DNA of 64,000 bases, from positions 2,831,546-2,895,545 of the forward strand of contig NZ_CP036269.1 in NCBI RefSeq assembly GCF_007744675.1, read 5' to 3'. Position numbers and translations under genes: made by a program. The DNA is from Gimesia alba (GTDB lineage Bacteria > Planctomycetota > Planctomycetia > Planctomycetales > Planctomycetaceae). Each line of letters opens with the position of its first letter. Within the stretch, counting starts at the first letter, position 1. The notes beneath the pieces were generated by a model. It did not search any database. It had not been told where the DNA came from and saw only the letters and a list, made by a program, of their open reading frames with translations. Below are positions 9,444 through 15,320 of this stretch, piece after piece.

Positions 9444-9471
9444 GAAAAAACCCGGTGTTGAAGCACCGGGT
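9444..9471 (-). terminator. Rho-independent terminator for minus-strand transcription
   Basis: Stem ACCCGGTG (9450-9457), loop of six, CACCGGGT (9464-9471), with six A residues on the plus strand at 9445-9450. Read on the minus strand this is a GC-rich hairpin followed by a T tract. It may insulate the phage intergenic region from reverse transcription, or be a structural element of the ssDNA genome. Confidence 0.6.
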
Positions 9472-9628
9472 CGAGCAGGCTGGATCATGACAAACAGCCT
9501 GCTGTACGATGAGTTTGGTTAGTGCAGAGAACCCATCGCGTCAGAGATTATACGCGAACCGTATGCCCTATTCTAGCCCAACTCTAATTAATTCTAGGGC
9601 GTGCGGAAATTTAGGAAAGTGTGTAATC

Positions 9629-9919
9629 ATGGCTAATTCGCCACTTCACTTTAATGTTGATGCCAAAGAAGGCGCAACAGTCTCACGGATTTCAGAATCC
9701 AAAACCCCAGGTCTCTATTACGTCGATGTTGCGATCATTGGAGCTACTCTAAGCGGTCAAGCCAATGGGAACGTAGTTGAAGGGATTGCAGAGGGTCAAC
9801 GTGTAGACGTTCGCGGCGACATTGAAATCAGTGAATTCAATAATCAGAAAAGATATCGATTTCACTTTCATTCAATGACCGCTCCGGCTGCTGGTCGGGC
9901 TTCCGCATCGTCTGCTTGA
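9629..9919 (+). CDS. Small phage protein, candidate ssDNA-binding protein (gV-like)
   Basis: 96 residues from the ATG at 9629, with AGGAAAG about ten bases upstream; the open frame continues upstream to 9509 but those residues are not protein-like. The beta-rich pattern (LYYVDVAIIGATL, then EGQRVDVRGDIEISEF and KRYRFHFHSM) fits an OB-fold single-stranded DNA-binding protein of the gene V kind, and the small size and position next to the replication initiator agree with filamentous-phage organisation. Ff-type phages coat their replicated single strand with this protein before assembly. No diagnostic motif allows a firm call; an unrelated small beta protein is possible. Confidence 0.6.
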   Translation: MANSPLHFNVDAKEGATVSRISESKTPGLYYVDVAIIGATLSGQANGNVVEGIAEGQRVDVRGDIEISEFNNQKRYRFHFHSMTAPAAGRASASSA

Positions 9920-9943
9920 TTAGATCAGAGATTTGAGGGGGGT

Positions 9944-9985
9944 ACTGAGCCGCTAGGCTCGCTAACCAGCCCTAAGCGGTTCAGT
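9944..9985. repeat. Long imperfect hairpin between the first two phage genes
   Basis: ACTGAGCCGCT pairs with AGCGGTTCAGT (one wobble pair), continuing past a one-base bulge through AGGCT and AGCCCT to an 8-base loop. It could be a terminator, a packaging hairpin or part of the replication origin. A second small hairpin (AGGGGG/CCCCCT) lies at 10053-10077. Confidence 0.5.
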
Positions 9986-10147
9986 GCTCGTTTCTTTGCC
10001 TACGAGCAAGCTTGCCCCTCTCTGTCTCTGCTCGCTTGAGTCGTCAATTTTCAGGGGGTCACCCAGTGATTCCCCCTTAAAAATGATGGATCAATGCGGA
10101 TGAACTTTAAGGAGCGTTCTAGCAATTCTTTTTATGGAGGTTTCATG

Positions 10148-10354
10148 ATGCCTAAAAAAGTAAAAACATGGGAAGTGGTGCTTTGGGGGACTGGAGTTGA
10201 TTCGCATTGGAATCATTCTACATCCTTTAGGACTGAGCATGTATCAGAGGTCTCAGAAGAACGGGCAAGGGCTGAAGCACGTAAGCGGTACGCTGTTAAC
10301 GGATGGTCAATTTATAGCGTTCGGCAAGTTGAAACAGTGCCCGTTGACCAATAA
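10148..10354 (+). CDS. Small phage protein of unknown function
   Basis: 68 residues from the ATG at 10148; GGAGG at 10136-10140 decides for this ATG or the one at 10145 rather than the upstream 10094 start. It begins MPKKVKTWEVVLWGTG and has a basic/acidic helical middle (SEERARAEARKRYAVNGW) and a beta-like end (SIYSVRQVETV). There is no signal peptide or membrane segment, so it should be cytoplasmic. The position between the ssDNA-binding candidate and the replication initiator suggests a replication or regulatory role; I cannot assign one. Confidence 0.6.
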   Translation: MPKKVKTWEVVLWGTGVDSHWNHSTSFRTEHVSEVSEERARAEARKRYAVNGWSIYSVRQVETVPVDQ

Positions 10355-10357
10355 AGA

Positions 10358-10389
10358 AACCCGCTGAGGATGGCACTCCTCGGCGGGTT
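10358..10389 (+). terminator. Strong 13-bp hairpin in front of the replication gene
   Basis: AACCCGCTGAGGA, loop TGGCAC, TCCTCGGCGGGTT: thirteen pairs including one G-T. It starts 3 bp after the stop of the preceding gene. The following bases are only moderately T-rich (CAATGTTTCTT), so it may be a terminator, an attenuator for rep, or an origin hairpin. Confidence 0.55.
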
Positions 10390-10433
10390 CAATGTTTCTT
10401 ACTTATCACACAATAAGAAGGGTATTTTGTACC

Positions 10434-11765
10434 ATGATTCCACGATCAAGGCAAGGACGTTTTGGGTTTTTATTCGAAAAATCGACTCAGGGAAGTATAG
10501 GCACTCAGAGTCAAAGTGGGGCAGGGGAGACAGGGACGAATCCCGGTACAAGTGGCGTCAATGGGGGCGTGGATTGTCCTCCGTGGCGTCTGCGTGTTGA
10601 TGAGGGGGGCGGCGGTGACGCCGCCCCCCTTTATCTTGAAAAGAAATGCAATACTGTGGAAAAGGAAATCGACGAACGATTCCGAACAGTGGAGGTGGAT
10701 TATGTCTATGTGGGTTGTTCCTGCCGTTCCCGGTTTTGTCCTGATTGCGCTGAAGGTCAGGGGGTAGTCCTTCGCGAGCGTGTCCGTGCGGCGTGCAAGA
10801 ATTGGAAGCATTGCCAGATGTGGACGCTTACCATCGATCCGGAATTGTTTGGTAACGATCCACAAGCGGCATTCGAGTACTGCAAAAAGAAAAAGGTCAT
10901 CGGCGAGTTGGTTAAAGCTCTACGTCGTGATAAGCGTTTTACTATGGGGGACCATTATTTTTGTGCCGTCGAATGGCAGAAAGAAACGGAATTCGTGCAT
11001 TATCATTTGCTTGTCGAATCCAAATACATTGATTTTGATGCCGTCTGTCATTATTGGAATCTGAACCGACCTAAAACGGCTCCACCGGTTGAAGGTAATC
11101 GACCGGGGTTTGGTTCGGTCAAATTCACTTCGAGGAACAAGCAGCTAAACAGCGTGTCACATGCGATCAATTACGCTACGAAATATTTGATTAAATATCC
11201 CGATCATGGCTTTCCAGATTGGGTTATGAACTATGCAAAGAGGATAGACCGATTTCATGCGTCAAAACTATTTTGGCGTCAAGCCATGACTGAGGCTGAA
11301 ATAGAGGCACTCAAAAAACCTGAAGTTCTGCATCCGGTCGATTGTACCTGTAAAAAATGCACTCACGAATACGAACCGCGATCAAAGAGAAGACCGCACG
11401 TTGAGCGTATCGAAAAATGCAAGTCAACGGGCTGTGTCCTGCAACGTAAAATCGTGACCTATCCGGGGGGAATTGTTAAACGTTATCACGCTTACTGCTT
11501 CAGTGTTGATGAGGACTTTGTGACAACAACACAACGTCTCGAAAATTACGAGGGGAAACGCGAAACGGTGCTAACTCTCGATGAGTATGCAGAAATGAAG
11601 CAGGCGGGCCGCTGGTCGTCTGAATTTGAATACGACGTTCATTTCCAAGAACAGCACGTATTGTTTTCCAACCGACCAGCAATCTATGAGGGTGAATTTC
11701 AGTCAGGCGTTTTGTACGAAGGGAATTTTGATGATGCATTTCTAGTCACGGAAGGAGGATTTTGA
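10434..11765 (+). CDS. HUH-type rolling-circle replication initiator (phage Rep)
   Basis: 443 residues from the ATG at 10434 (an upstream ATG at 10392 directly abuts the hairpin and has no ribosome binding site). After a Gly/Ser/Thr-rich lead there is a cysteine cluster CSCRSRFCPDC (about residues 94-106). Then come the three rolling-circle motifs: WTLTID, the HUH motif VHYHLLVE (about residue 189), and INYATKYLIKY with the likely catalytic Tyr (about residue 247) and nearby Lys. Such proteins nick the double-stranded replicative form at the plus origin and stay covalently bound. It serves the role of Ff pII but its motifs look more like the Rep proteins of microviruses and small plasmids. 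The C-terminal third, with another CTCKKC cluster, is unassigned. The stop overlaps the next start (TGATG). Confidence 0.85.
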   Translation: MIPRSRQGRFGFLFEKSTQGSIGTQSQSGAGETGTNPGTSGVNGGVDCPPWRLRVDEGGGGDAAPLYLEKKCNTVEKEIDERFRTVEVDYVYVGCSCRSRFCPDCAEGQGVVLRERVRAACKNWKHCQMWTLTIDPELFGNDPQAAFEYCKKKKVIGELVKALRRDKRFTMGDHYFCAVEWQKETEFVHYHLLVESKYIDFDAVCHYWNLNRPKTAPPVEGNRPGFGSVKFTSRNKQLNSVSHAINYATKYLIKYPDHGFPDWVMNYAKRIDRFHASKLFWRQAMTEAEIEALKKPEVLHPVDCTCKKCTHEYEPRSKRRPHVERIEKCKSTGCVLQRKIVTYPGGIVKRYHAYCFSVDEDFVTTTQRLENYEGKRETVLTLDEYAEMKQAGRWSSEFEYDVHFQEQHVLFSNRPAIYEGEFQSGVLYEGNFDDAFLVTEGGF

Positions 11766-11932
11766 TGTTTGGATTTTTAGATATAATCGCTTACTCGATT
11801 ATGATTTTGTTTCACCTGGTGTTGTTAATGCTAACCGTCTTTTTTTCGTTTGTTGCAGCTCAAACCTTGCGTGATCTCAGACAGGCGAGATCTGAAGCTG
11901 AAAAGAAAGAGCAGGGCGGTTATGCAAAATGA
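11765..11932 (+). CDS. Tiny phage membrane protein 1
   Basis: 55 residues, translated from the sequence: MFGFLDIIAYSIMILFHLVL, then LMLTVFFSFVAA, then a charged tail with DLRQARSEAEKKEQ. It has one long hydrophobic stretch (about residues 6-32) and a hydrophilic C-terminus. It starts inside the stop of the rep gene (TGATG), with GGAGG upstream, so it is translationally coupled. Ff phages carry tiny hydrophobic minor coat proteins (pVII, pIX) in this part of the map; this is one candidate. Confidence 0.65.
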   Translation: MFGFLDIIAYSIMILFHLVLLMLTVFFSFVAAQTLRDLRQARSEAEKKEQGGYAK

Positions 11933-12155
11933 AATTGCCTTGGAAATGTTGGTTCCATTTATTGAAAATGTCGCTTCAACAATGTCGTTTGCTGTTTCCG
12001 CGATTTTGTTTTACTTCAGTGCTTTTTATGTTCTGAAATGGGCAAAACGTCTTGTCGAGACTGATCTTCTCAAGGTAGACGGTCAAGGCTGGAGCGAACG
12101 CGAAGACGACATAACCTTTCTCAATTCAGAAAGCTATCAGGATCATCAGGAATAG
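11922..12155 (+). CDS. Tiny phage membrane protein 2
   Basis: 77 residues from the ATG at 11922, which overlaps the end of the preceding gene by 11 bp in another frame. It begins MQNEIALEMLVPFIENV, has one membrane segment (MSFAVSAILFYFSAFYVLKW) and a charged cytoplasmic-type tail ending SESYQDHQE. No signal peptide is evident. Probably a minor virion or assembly membrane protein; function inferred only from position in the structural module. Confidence 0.6.
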   Translation: MQNEIALEMLVPFIENVASTMSFAVSAILFYFSAFYVLKWAKRLVETDLLKVDGQGWSEREDDITFLNSESYQDHQE

Positions 12156-12166
12156 GAGATAGATTA

Positions 12167-12415
12167 ATGATTCGTGAGATTATCGTATTGGCTATGTTTG
12201 CATTGGTTTTGAATCTCTGTTTTTTAACGTGGATTTATTACATGAGAACAAAGGCAGAATTCAGGGAATTGCGGGCGGTCCGTTTAATGCTGGCTCCTGA
12301 GGTTGTTGAACTGCTTACCGGGCGTTCTGCAGGAAAAAATATGCGTGGAGAATCAGTCCAGGTCGATAAGGGGCAGAAGGAAGCGTTTTCTTTTGGTGAC
12401 GAAATCGAATTTTGA
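12167..12415 (+). CDS. Tiny phage membrane protein 3
   Basis: 82 residues. An N-terminal membrane segment (IIVLAMFALVLNLCFLTWIYY) is followed by a charged region, RTKAEFRELRAVRLML, and an acidic end. The ribosome binding site AGGAGA lies upstream of the ATG at 12167. The stop codon at 12413-12415 is immediately followed by the ribosome binding site of the next gene, suggesting coupled expression. Role unknown; a minor coat or assembly protein is plausible. Confidence 0.6.
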   Translation: MIREIIVLAMFALVLNLCFLTWIYYMRTKAEFRELRAVRLMLAPEVVELLTGRSAGKNMRGESVQVDKGQKEAFSFGDEIEF

Positions 12416-12426
12416 AAGGAGTAGGG

Positions 12427-12735
12427 GTGGGAATCGCAGATCTTTTACAGTCCGTTGGTATCGCTGCCGCTTGGTCGGTGGGGGTCTTGATATTGGCAGA
12501 TATCGTGTTTGTGATACTCACCATGTACATCGCCTTTAGGATTATAAAATATGCTCTGTCGTGGTTTACAGATGGCAGTAATGGTTTGAATCTGATCGGT
12601 ATGTTGATTGCCTGGAGGGTTCCGGGGGCAAGGTGGGCAATCGCTTCAATGATGGGGACAAATACAGCGGCGAATTCCTCACGACAATACAAGCGAAAAC
12701 GAAATTATAAAAGGCGGTCAAATTATTCGAGATAA
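12427..12735 (+). CDS. Phage membrane protein resembling the coat-protein membrane helix
   Basis: 102 residues from a GTG at 12427, preceded by AAAGGAG. A long membrane segment ends IAFRIIKYALSWF, very like IAFMIVKYAMRWF in the pVIII-like coat protein encoded at 12963-13223. After a glycine/asparagine linker there is a second weaker hydrophobic stretch (NLIGMLIAW) and a strongly basic tail rich in Arg, Lys and Tyr, which could face DNA. No cleavable signal peptide is seen. It may be a second, minor coat-like protein. A TTG at 12412 would add five residues. Confidence 0.6.
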   Translation: MGIADLLQSVGIAAAWSVGVLILADIVFVILTMYIAFRIIKYALSWFTDGSNGLNLIGMLIAWRVPGARWAIASMMGTNTAANSSRQYKRKRNYKRRSNYSR

Positions 12736-12818
12736 ATTCTCAAAAAATATGTGTGGAGAATTGAGGGCTGACGATCAGTAAAAAGACGTCAGCCTGTTTT
12801 GTTTAAAGAGGTGAAAAA

Positions 12819-12947
12819 ATGGAAATCGCGACTGATGCCTTTACACTTGCCACTCTATTGATTTTTGCGGGGTTCATCATGTCAGCGGCGATTCATTTTA
12901 TAACTTTTACGATTTCGGGCTGGAAACATTTTTTTCTCGGTAACTGA
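12819..12947 (+). CDS. Very small hydrophobic phage protein (pVII/pIX-like size)
   Basis: 42 residues, translated from the sequence: MEIATDAFTLATLLIFAGFI, then MSAAIHFITFTISGW and the end KHFFLGN. One hydrophobic helix dominates. AAAGAGGTG lies just upstream of the ATG. It directly precedes the major coat gene, the position that genes VII and IX hold before gene VIII in Ff phages, where 32-33-residue uncleaved minor coat proteins cap one end of the virion. The equivalence is inferred from size, hydrophobicity and map position. Confidence 0.6.
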   Translation: MEIATDAFTLATLLIFAGFIMSAAIHFITFTISGWKHFFLGN

Positions 12948-12962
12948 AAAGAGGTGATTTTC

Positions 12963-13223
12963 TTGAACGGATTTCTTGAAAAGCTGGATTCATGTAAAAA
13001 AGCAATTTTGGTCGTTCCTGCCATGTTGCTTGCGTTGTCGTTGGGTTCGTCTGCTCAGGCTCAGGGGTTGACGATCACTGATGTAACAACGGCAGTTGAC
13101 GTTCCCGGTCTGATCCAAACCGGGGCGGGGGAGCTGGCTGCTATCGTGGCTGTTGCTCTTGTTGCCACAATCGCATTCATGATTGTGAAGTATGCAATGC
13201 GGTGGTTCCGCGGCGTTGCATAA
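12963..13223 (+). CDS. pVIII-like major coat protein
   Basis: Read from TTG at 12963 (GAGGTGA ends 5 bases upstream; a GTG at 12954 would add three residues). A 33-residue signal peptide has Lys-Lys, a hydrophobic core LVVPAMLLALSLG and the cleavage site SSAQA. The mature part of about 53 residues has the classical coat-protein build: a short amphipathic N-terminus, a hydrophobic core (AAIVAVALVATIAFMIV) and a basic end KYAMRWFRGVA. M13 pVIII has 50 mature residues in the same arrangement. Thousands of copies would sheath the ssDNA, inserted first into the inner membrane. A terminator-like hairpin follows the gene, as after gene VIII in Ff phages. Confidence 0.85.
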   Translation: MNGFLEKLDSCKKAILVVPAMLLALSLGSSAQAQGLTITDVTTAVDVPGLIQTGAGELAAIVAVALVATIAFMIVKYAMRWFRGVA

Positions 13224-13253
13224 AGTGTGCTTGAGGTTTCTGTCTCCTTGGTG

Positions 13254-13311
13254 AAAAGGGGCGGGGGGGATGTCGGGGGGTCTTTCCGAATTTCTTCCTG
13301 CCCTTTTTTTT
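13254..13311 (+). terminator. Terminator-like hairpin after the major coat gene
   Basis: AAAAGGGGCGGG (13254-13265) pairs with CCTGCCCTTTT (starting 13297), with two G-T pairs, a loop of about 31 bases and a run of eight T residues. Placement between the coat and adsorption genes mirrors the central terminator of Ff phages, which keeps coat-protein transcription high and downstream transcription low. The long loop lowers confidence. Confidence 0.55.
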
Positions 13312-13337
13312 CGTACAAAGCAAAATGGAATTTTCTT

Positions 13338-14975
13338 ATGTACTCAGAGTTTTCAGATTATGAATCAGCGGTTTTGCTTTTGCTTGTGACTATCGCGATC
13401 ACAACGGGCTTGAATGTGGGGCAAACGATGTGGGATCTCATTCGTAGGGCTGCAAGGGAACGTAATTTTTGGCTGATGGTGGTTTCATTGTCCTTATTCG
13501 TTATGCCTTCTGAATCTTATTCTCAATGTCTGAGAGATGATATTGTTGATCTACAGGTTCAGTCGTTTGGTTCTGGGGTTGTGAGTGCTGATTATGGTAT
13601 TCAAGTTGCGTATACTTTTGAAAATATATATGGCCAACTTGAGACAGAATACAGTTGGTCAAAGTGCACTCTGAGTGGTTGTTCTTATGCCAGTATAGGC
13701 CAGTTGTGTTCTATTTCAGGTCCGGGGTTGCCGGAAATGTGGTGGGCCGTTCAAGGCTATCCAAGCACGAATCTTGCTTTGAATTATGGCTATGGTAGTG
13801 TGGCAAATGGTCAGATAGGGTCGGCTGCTTATCAATGCGACTGCAACGGAAATCCTTCCGGCTGTCCTCCCGGTCATACATGGAGTGGTACGAGCTGTGA
13901 TCCCGATGGCCCATTGCCGCCATGCGGGCCGGGATATACGCGTGATGAATTAGGTTTTTGTGTCCCCGATCCGAACAATCCTCCTGATCCATGTGGGGAA
14001 GGGTACGTACGCGATGAGTACGGGGTGTGTAATCCCGATCCGGAAAACCCGCCTGATCCGTGCCCAACGGGGCAGACTCGCGACGAATATGGGAACTGTG
14101 TAACAGAACCTTGTCCTCCCGGTCATACGGCAGATGAATACGGGAATTGTATCGAAGATCCTTGCCCGGCAGGTCAGAGCCGTGACGAAAACGGGAACTG
14201 TGTTGACGATCCTTGTCCCGCTGGTCAAAGCCGTAATGATCAGGGCGAGTGTGTAGACGATCCCTGTCCTGAAGGTCAACAGCGAGACGATGAGGGGCAG
14301 TGTGTGCCGATACCTTGTCCGAACGAAGGGGAAGTGAGAGACATTGACGGCAATTGTGTTGTTCCGTGTGCGAGAGATGAGATTAGAGGGCCAGACGGAA
14401 ACTGTGTGCCGGGCGAATGTCAAGAGGGCTATCATCGCGACGAATCCGGACAGTGTGTGCCTGGCTGCCCAGAGGGGATGACGGAAGATGAAAACGGGGT
14501 TTGTCAGTGTCCGGAAGGGCAAATTTATGATGAAGAATTCGGCGGTTGCATACCGACACCCTGTGATGATGCGGACGGGGATGGTTGCTGTGATGAGATC
14601 GATCCCGATCCCGCAAACTCAGAGTGTGGATGTACTCGTACTGAGACGGATACGTGTGGTGAGTGTAAAGAGTGTGAGAAAACAATGGACGATGTGTTGA
14701 ATGATTACATCGATTTGTTTGAGCAATTCGGCGTAGATATCACTCCGTTTCAATCTGGCTCTGATCAAGCACTGAGTTGGATCATTCCTTTGCCGACTGT
14801 GGGCGGTTACTTCAGTTCTGGTCAGACTGTGACCATTTATAGCGATGAAAGGTCGATGGATGCGGGGCCATTGAAAACGGCTCTGGGTACGGCTCGTGCT
14901 GCCTTTCGGAATATTCTTTTAGTGGTACTGATTCTGATATCAGTACGGTCAATTATGCGTGTCTTTTTAGGATGA
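13338..14975 (+). CDS. pIII-like adsorption protein with cysteine-rich repeats
   Basis: 545 residues from the ATG at 13338. A good signal peptide starts at the in-frame ATG 13428 (MWDLIRRAARERNFWL, then MVVSLSLFVMPSESYS), so the true start may be there. The mature protein has an N-terminal beta-like domain (about 100-150 residues), then about 13 repeats of 16-23 residues of the form CPxGxxRDExGNCVxDP (encoded about 13860-14620), an acidic Cys-rich knot (CDDADGDGCCDE), and a C-terminal domain ending in a membrane anchor (NILLVVLILISVRSIMRVFLG). Position after the coat gene, the exported N-terminus and the C-terminal anchor match pIII, the tip protein that binds the host receptor. Repeats instead of glycine linkers are unusual. 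Confidence 0.75.
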   Translation: MYSEFSDYESAVLLLLVTIAITTGLNVGQTMWDLIRRAARERNFWLMVVSLSLFVMPSESYSQCLRDDIVDLQVQSFGSGVVSADYGIQVAYTFENIYGQLETEYSWSKCTLSGCSYASIGQLCSISGPGLPEMWWAVQGYPSTNLALNYGYGSVANGQIGSAAYQCDCNGNPSGCPPGHTWSGTSCDPDGPLPPCGPGYTRDELGFCVPDPNNPPDPCGEGYVRDEYGVCNPDPENPPDPCPTGQTRDEYGNCVTEPCPPGHTADEYGNCIEDPCPAGQSRDENGNCVDDPCPAGQSRNDQGECVDDPCPEGQQRDDEGQCVPIPCPNEGEVRDIDGNCVVPCARDEIRGPDGNCVPGECQEGYHRDESGQCVPGCPEGMTEDENGVCQCPEGQIYDEEFGGCIPTPCDDADGDGCCDEIDPDPANSECGCTRTETDTCGECKECEKTMDDVLNDYIDLFEQFGVDITPFQSGSDQALSWIIPLPTVGGYFSSGQTVTIYSDERSMDAGPLKTALGTARAAFRNILLVVLILISVRSIMRVFLG

Positions 14976-14981
14976 AAGAAA

Positions 14982-15302
14982 ATGCAATCATTGTTTGAAT
15001 ATGCGTTTGGGTTTGGGGAGTGGTTTGACAAATTGATCAACTCGCTCTTGTGCTGGTTCAGTTCTGCTTATTGTTGGTTTTTCACTGTGATGACGGATTG
15101 GATTTATTCTTCTGTGGCTTATGTGATGCCGACAGAGCCGGGTTGGTACTCCGTCGATATATCAACATTCATTCCTTATTTTCAAGCCTGCAACGCATGG
15201 GTTCCATTAACAGAGGGGATGTTAGCGATTGCGTTCTGGGCTTCGGTCAAGATTCCGTTTAGTTCATTGAAATATGTGGTTGCGTTTTTTGTTGCTAAGT
15301 AG
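14982..15302 (+). CDS. pVI-like minor coat protein
   Basis: 106 residues, very hydrophobic, rich in Trp, Phe and Tyr, with three likely membrane segments (LINSLLCWFSSAYCWFF; VMTDWIYSSVAYV; GMLAIAFWASVKI and KYVVAFFVA). Ff pVI has 112 residues, is hydrophobic throughout and is encoded between genes III and I, exactly as here. It would cap the virion end together with the pIII-like protein. The ATG lies 7 bp after the preceding stop codon. The assignment rests on size, hydrophobicity and position rather than on sequence identity. Confidence 0.7.
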   Translation: MQSLFEYAFGFGEWFDKLINSLLCWFSSAYCWFFTVMTDWIYSSVAYVMPTEPGWYSVDISTFIPYFQACNAWVPLTEGMLAIAFWASVKIPFSSLKYVVAFFVAK

Positions 15303-15320
15303 AAAAGGAGATTGCCAAGG

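Larger units (their letters stand above)
9083..9628. other. Non-coding region holding left attachment site and phage intergenic region
   Basis: No gene seen. It holds the left dif-like repeat (9257-9284), a 7-bp-stem hairpin (9288-9305), nested inverted repeats (9347-9434) and a terminator-like hairpin (9450-9471). The part right of the dif-like site fits the non-coding origin/packaging region of filamentous phages. Confidence 0.6.

Noticed and set aside
10470-10865. Minus-strand open frame of 131 codons inside the rep gene
   Set aside because: It opposes a gene with clear HUH motifs and lacks family features.
13860-14620. Repetitive DNA that could suggest a CRISPR array
   Set aside because: The repeats are in frame, protein coding and have no unique spacers; they are the Cys-rich repeats of the pIII-like protein.
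13711-14685. Three overlapping minus-strand frames opposite the adsorption gene
   Set aside because: Repetitive His/Arg/Thr composition mirrors the coding repeats; no start signals.
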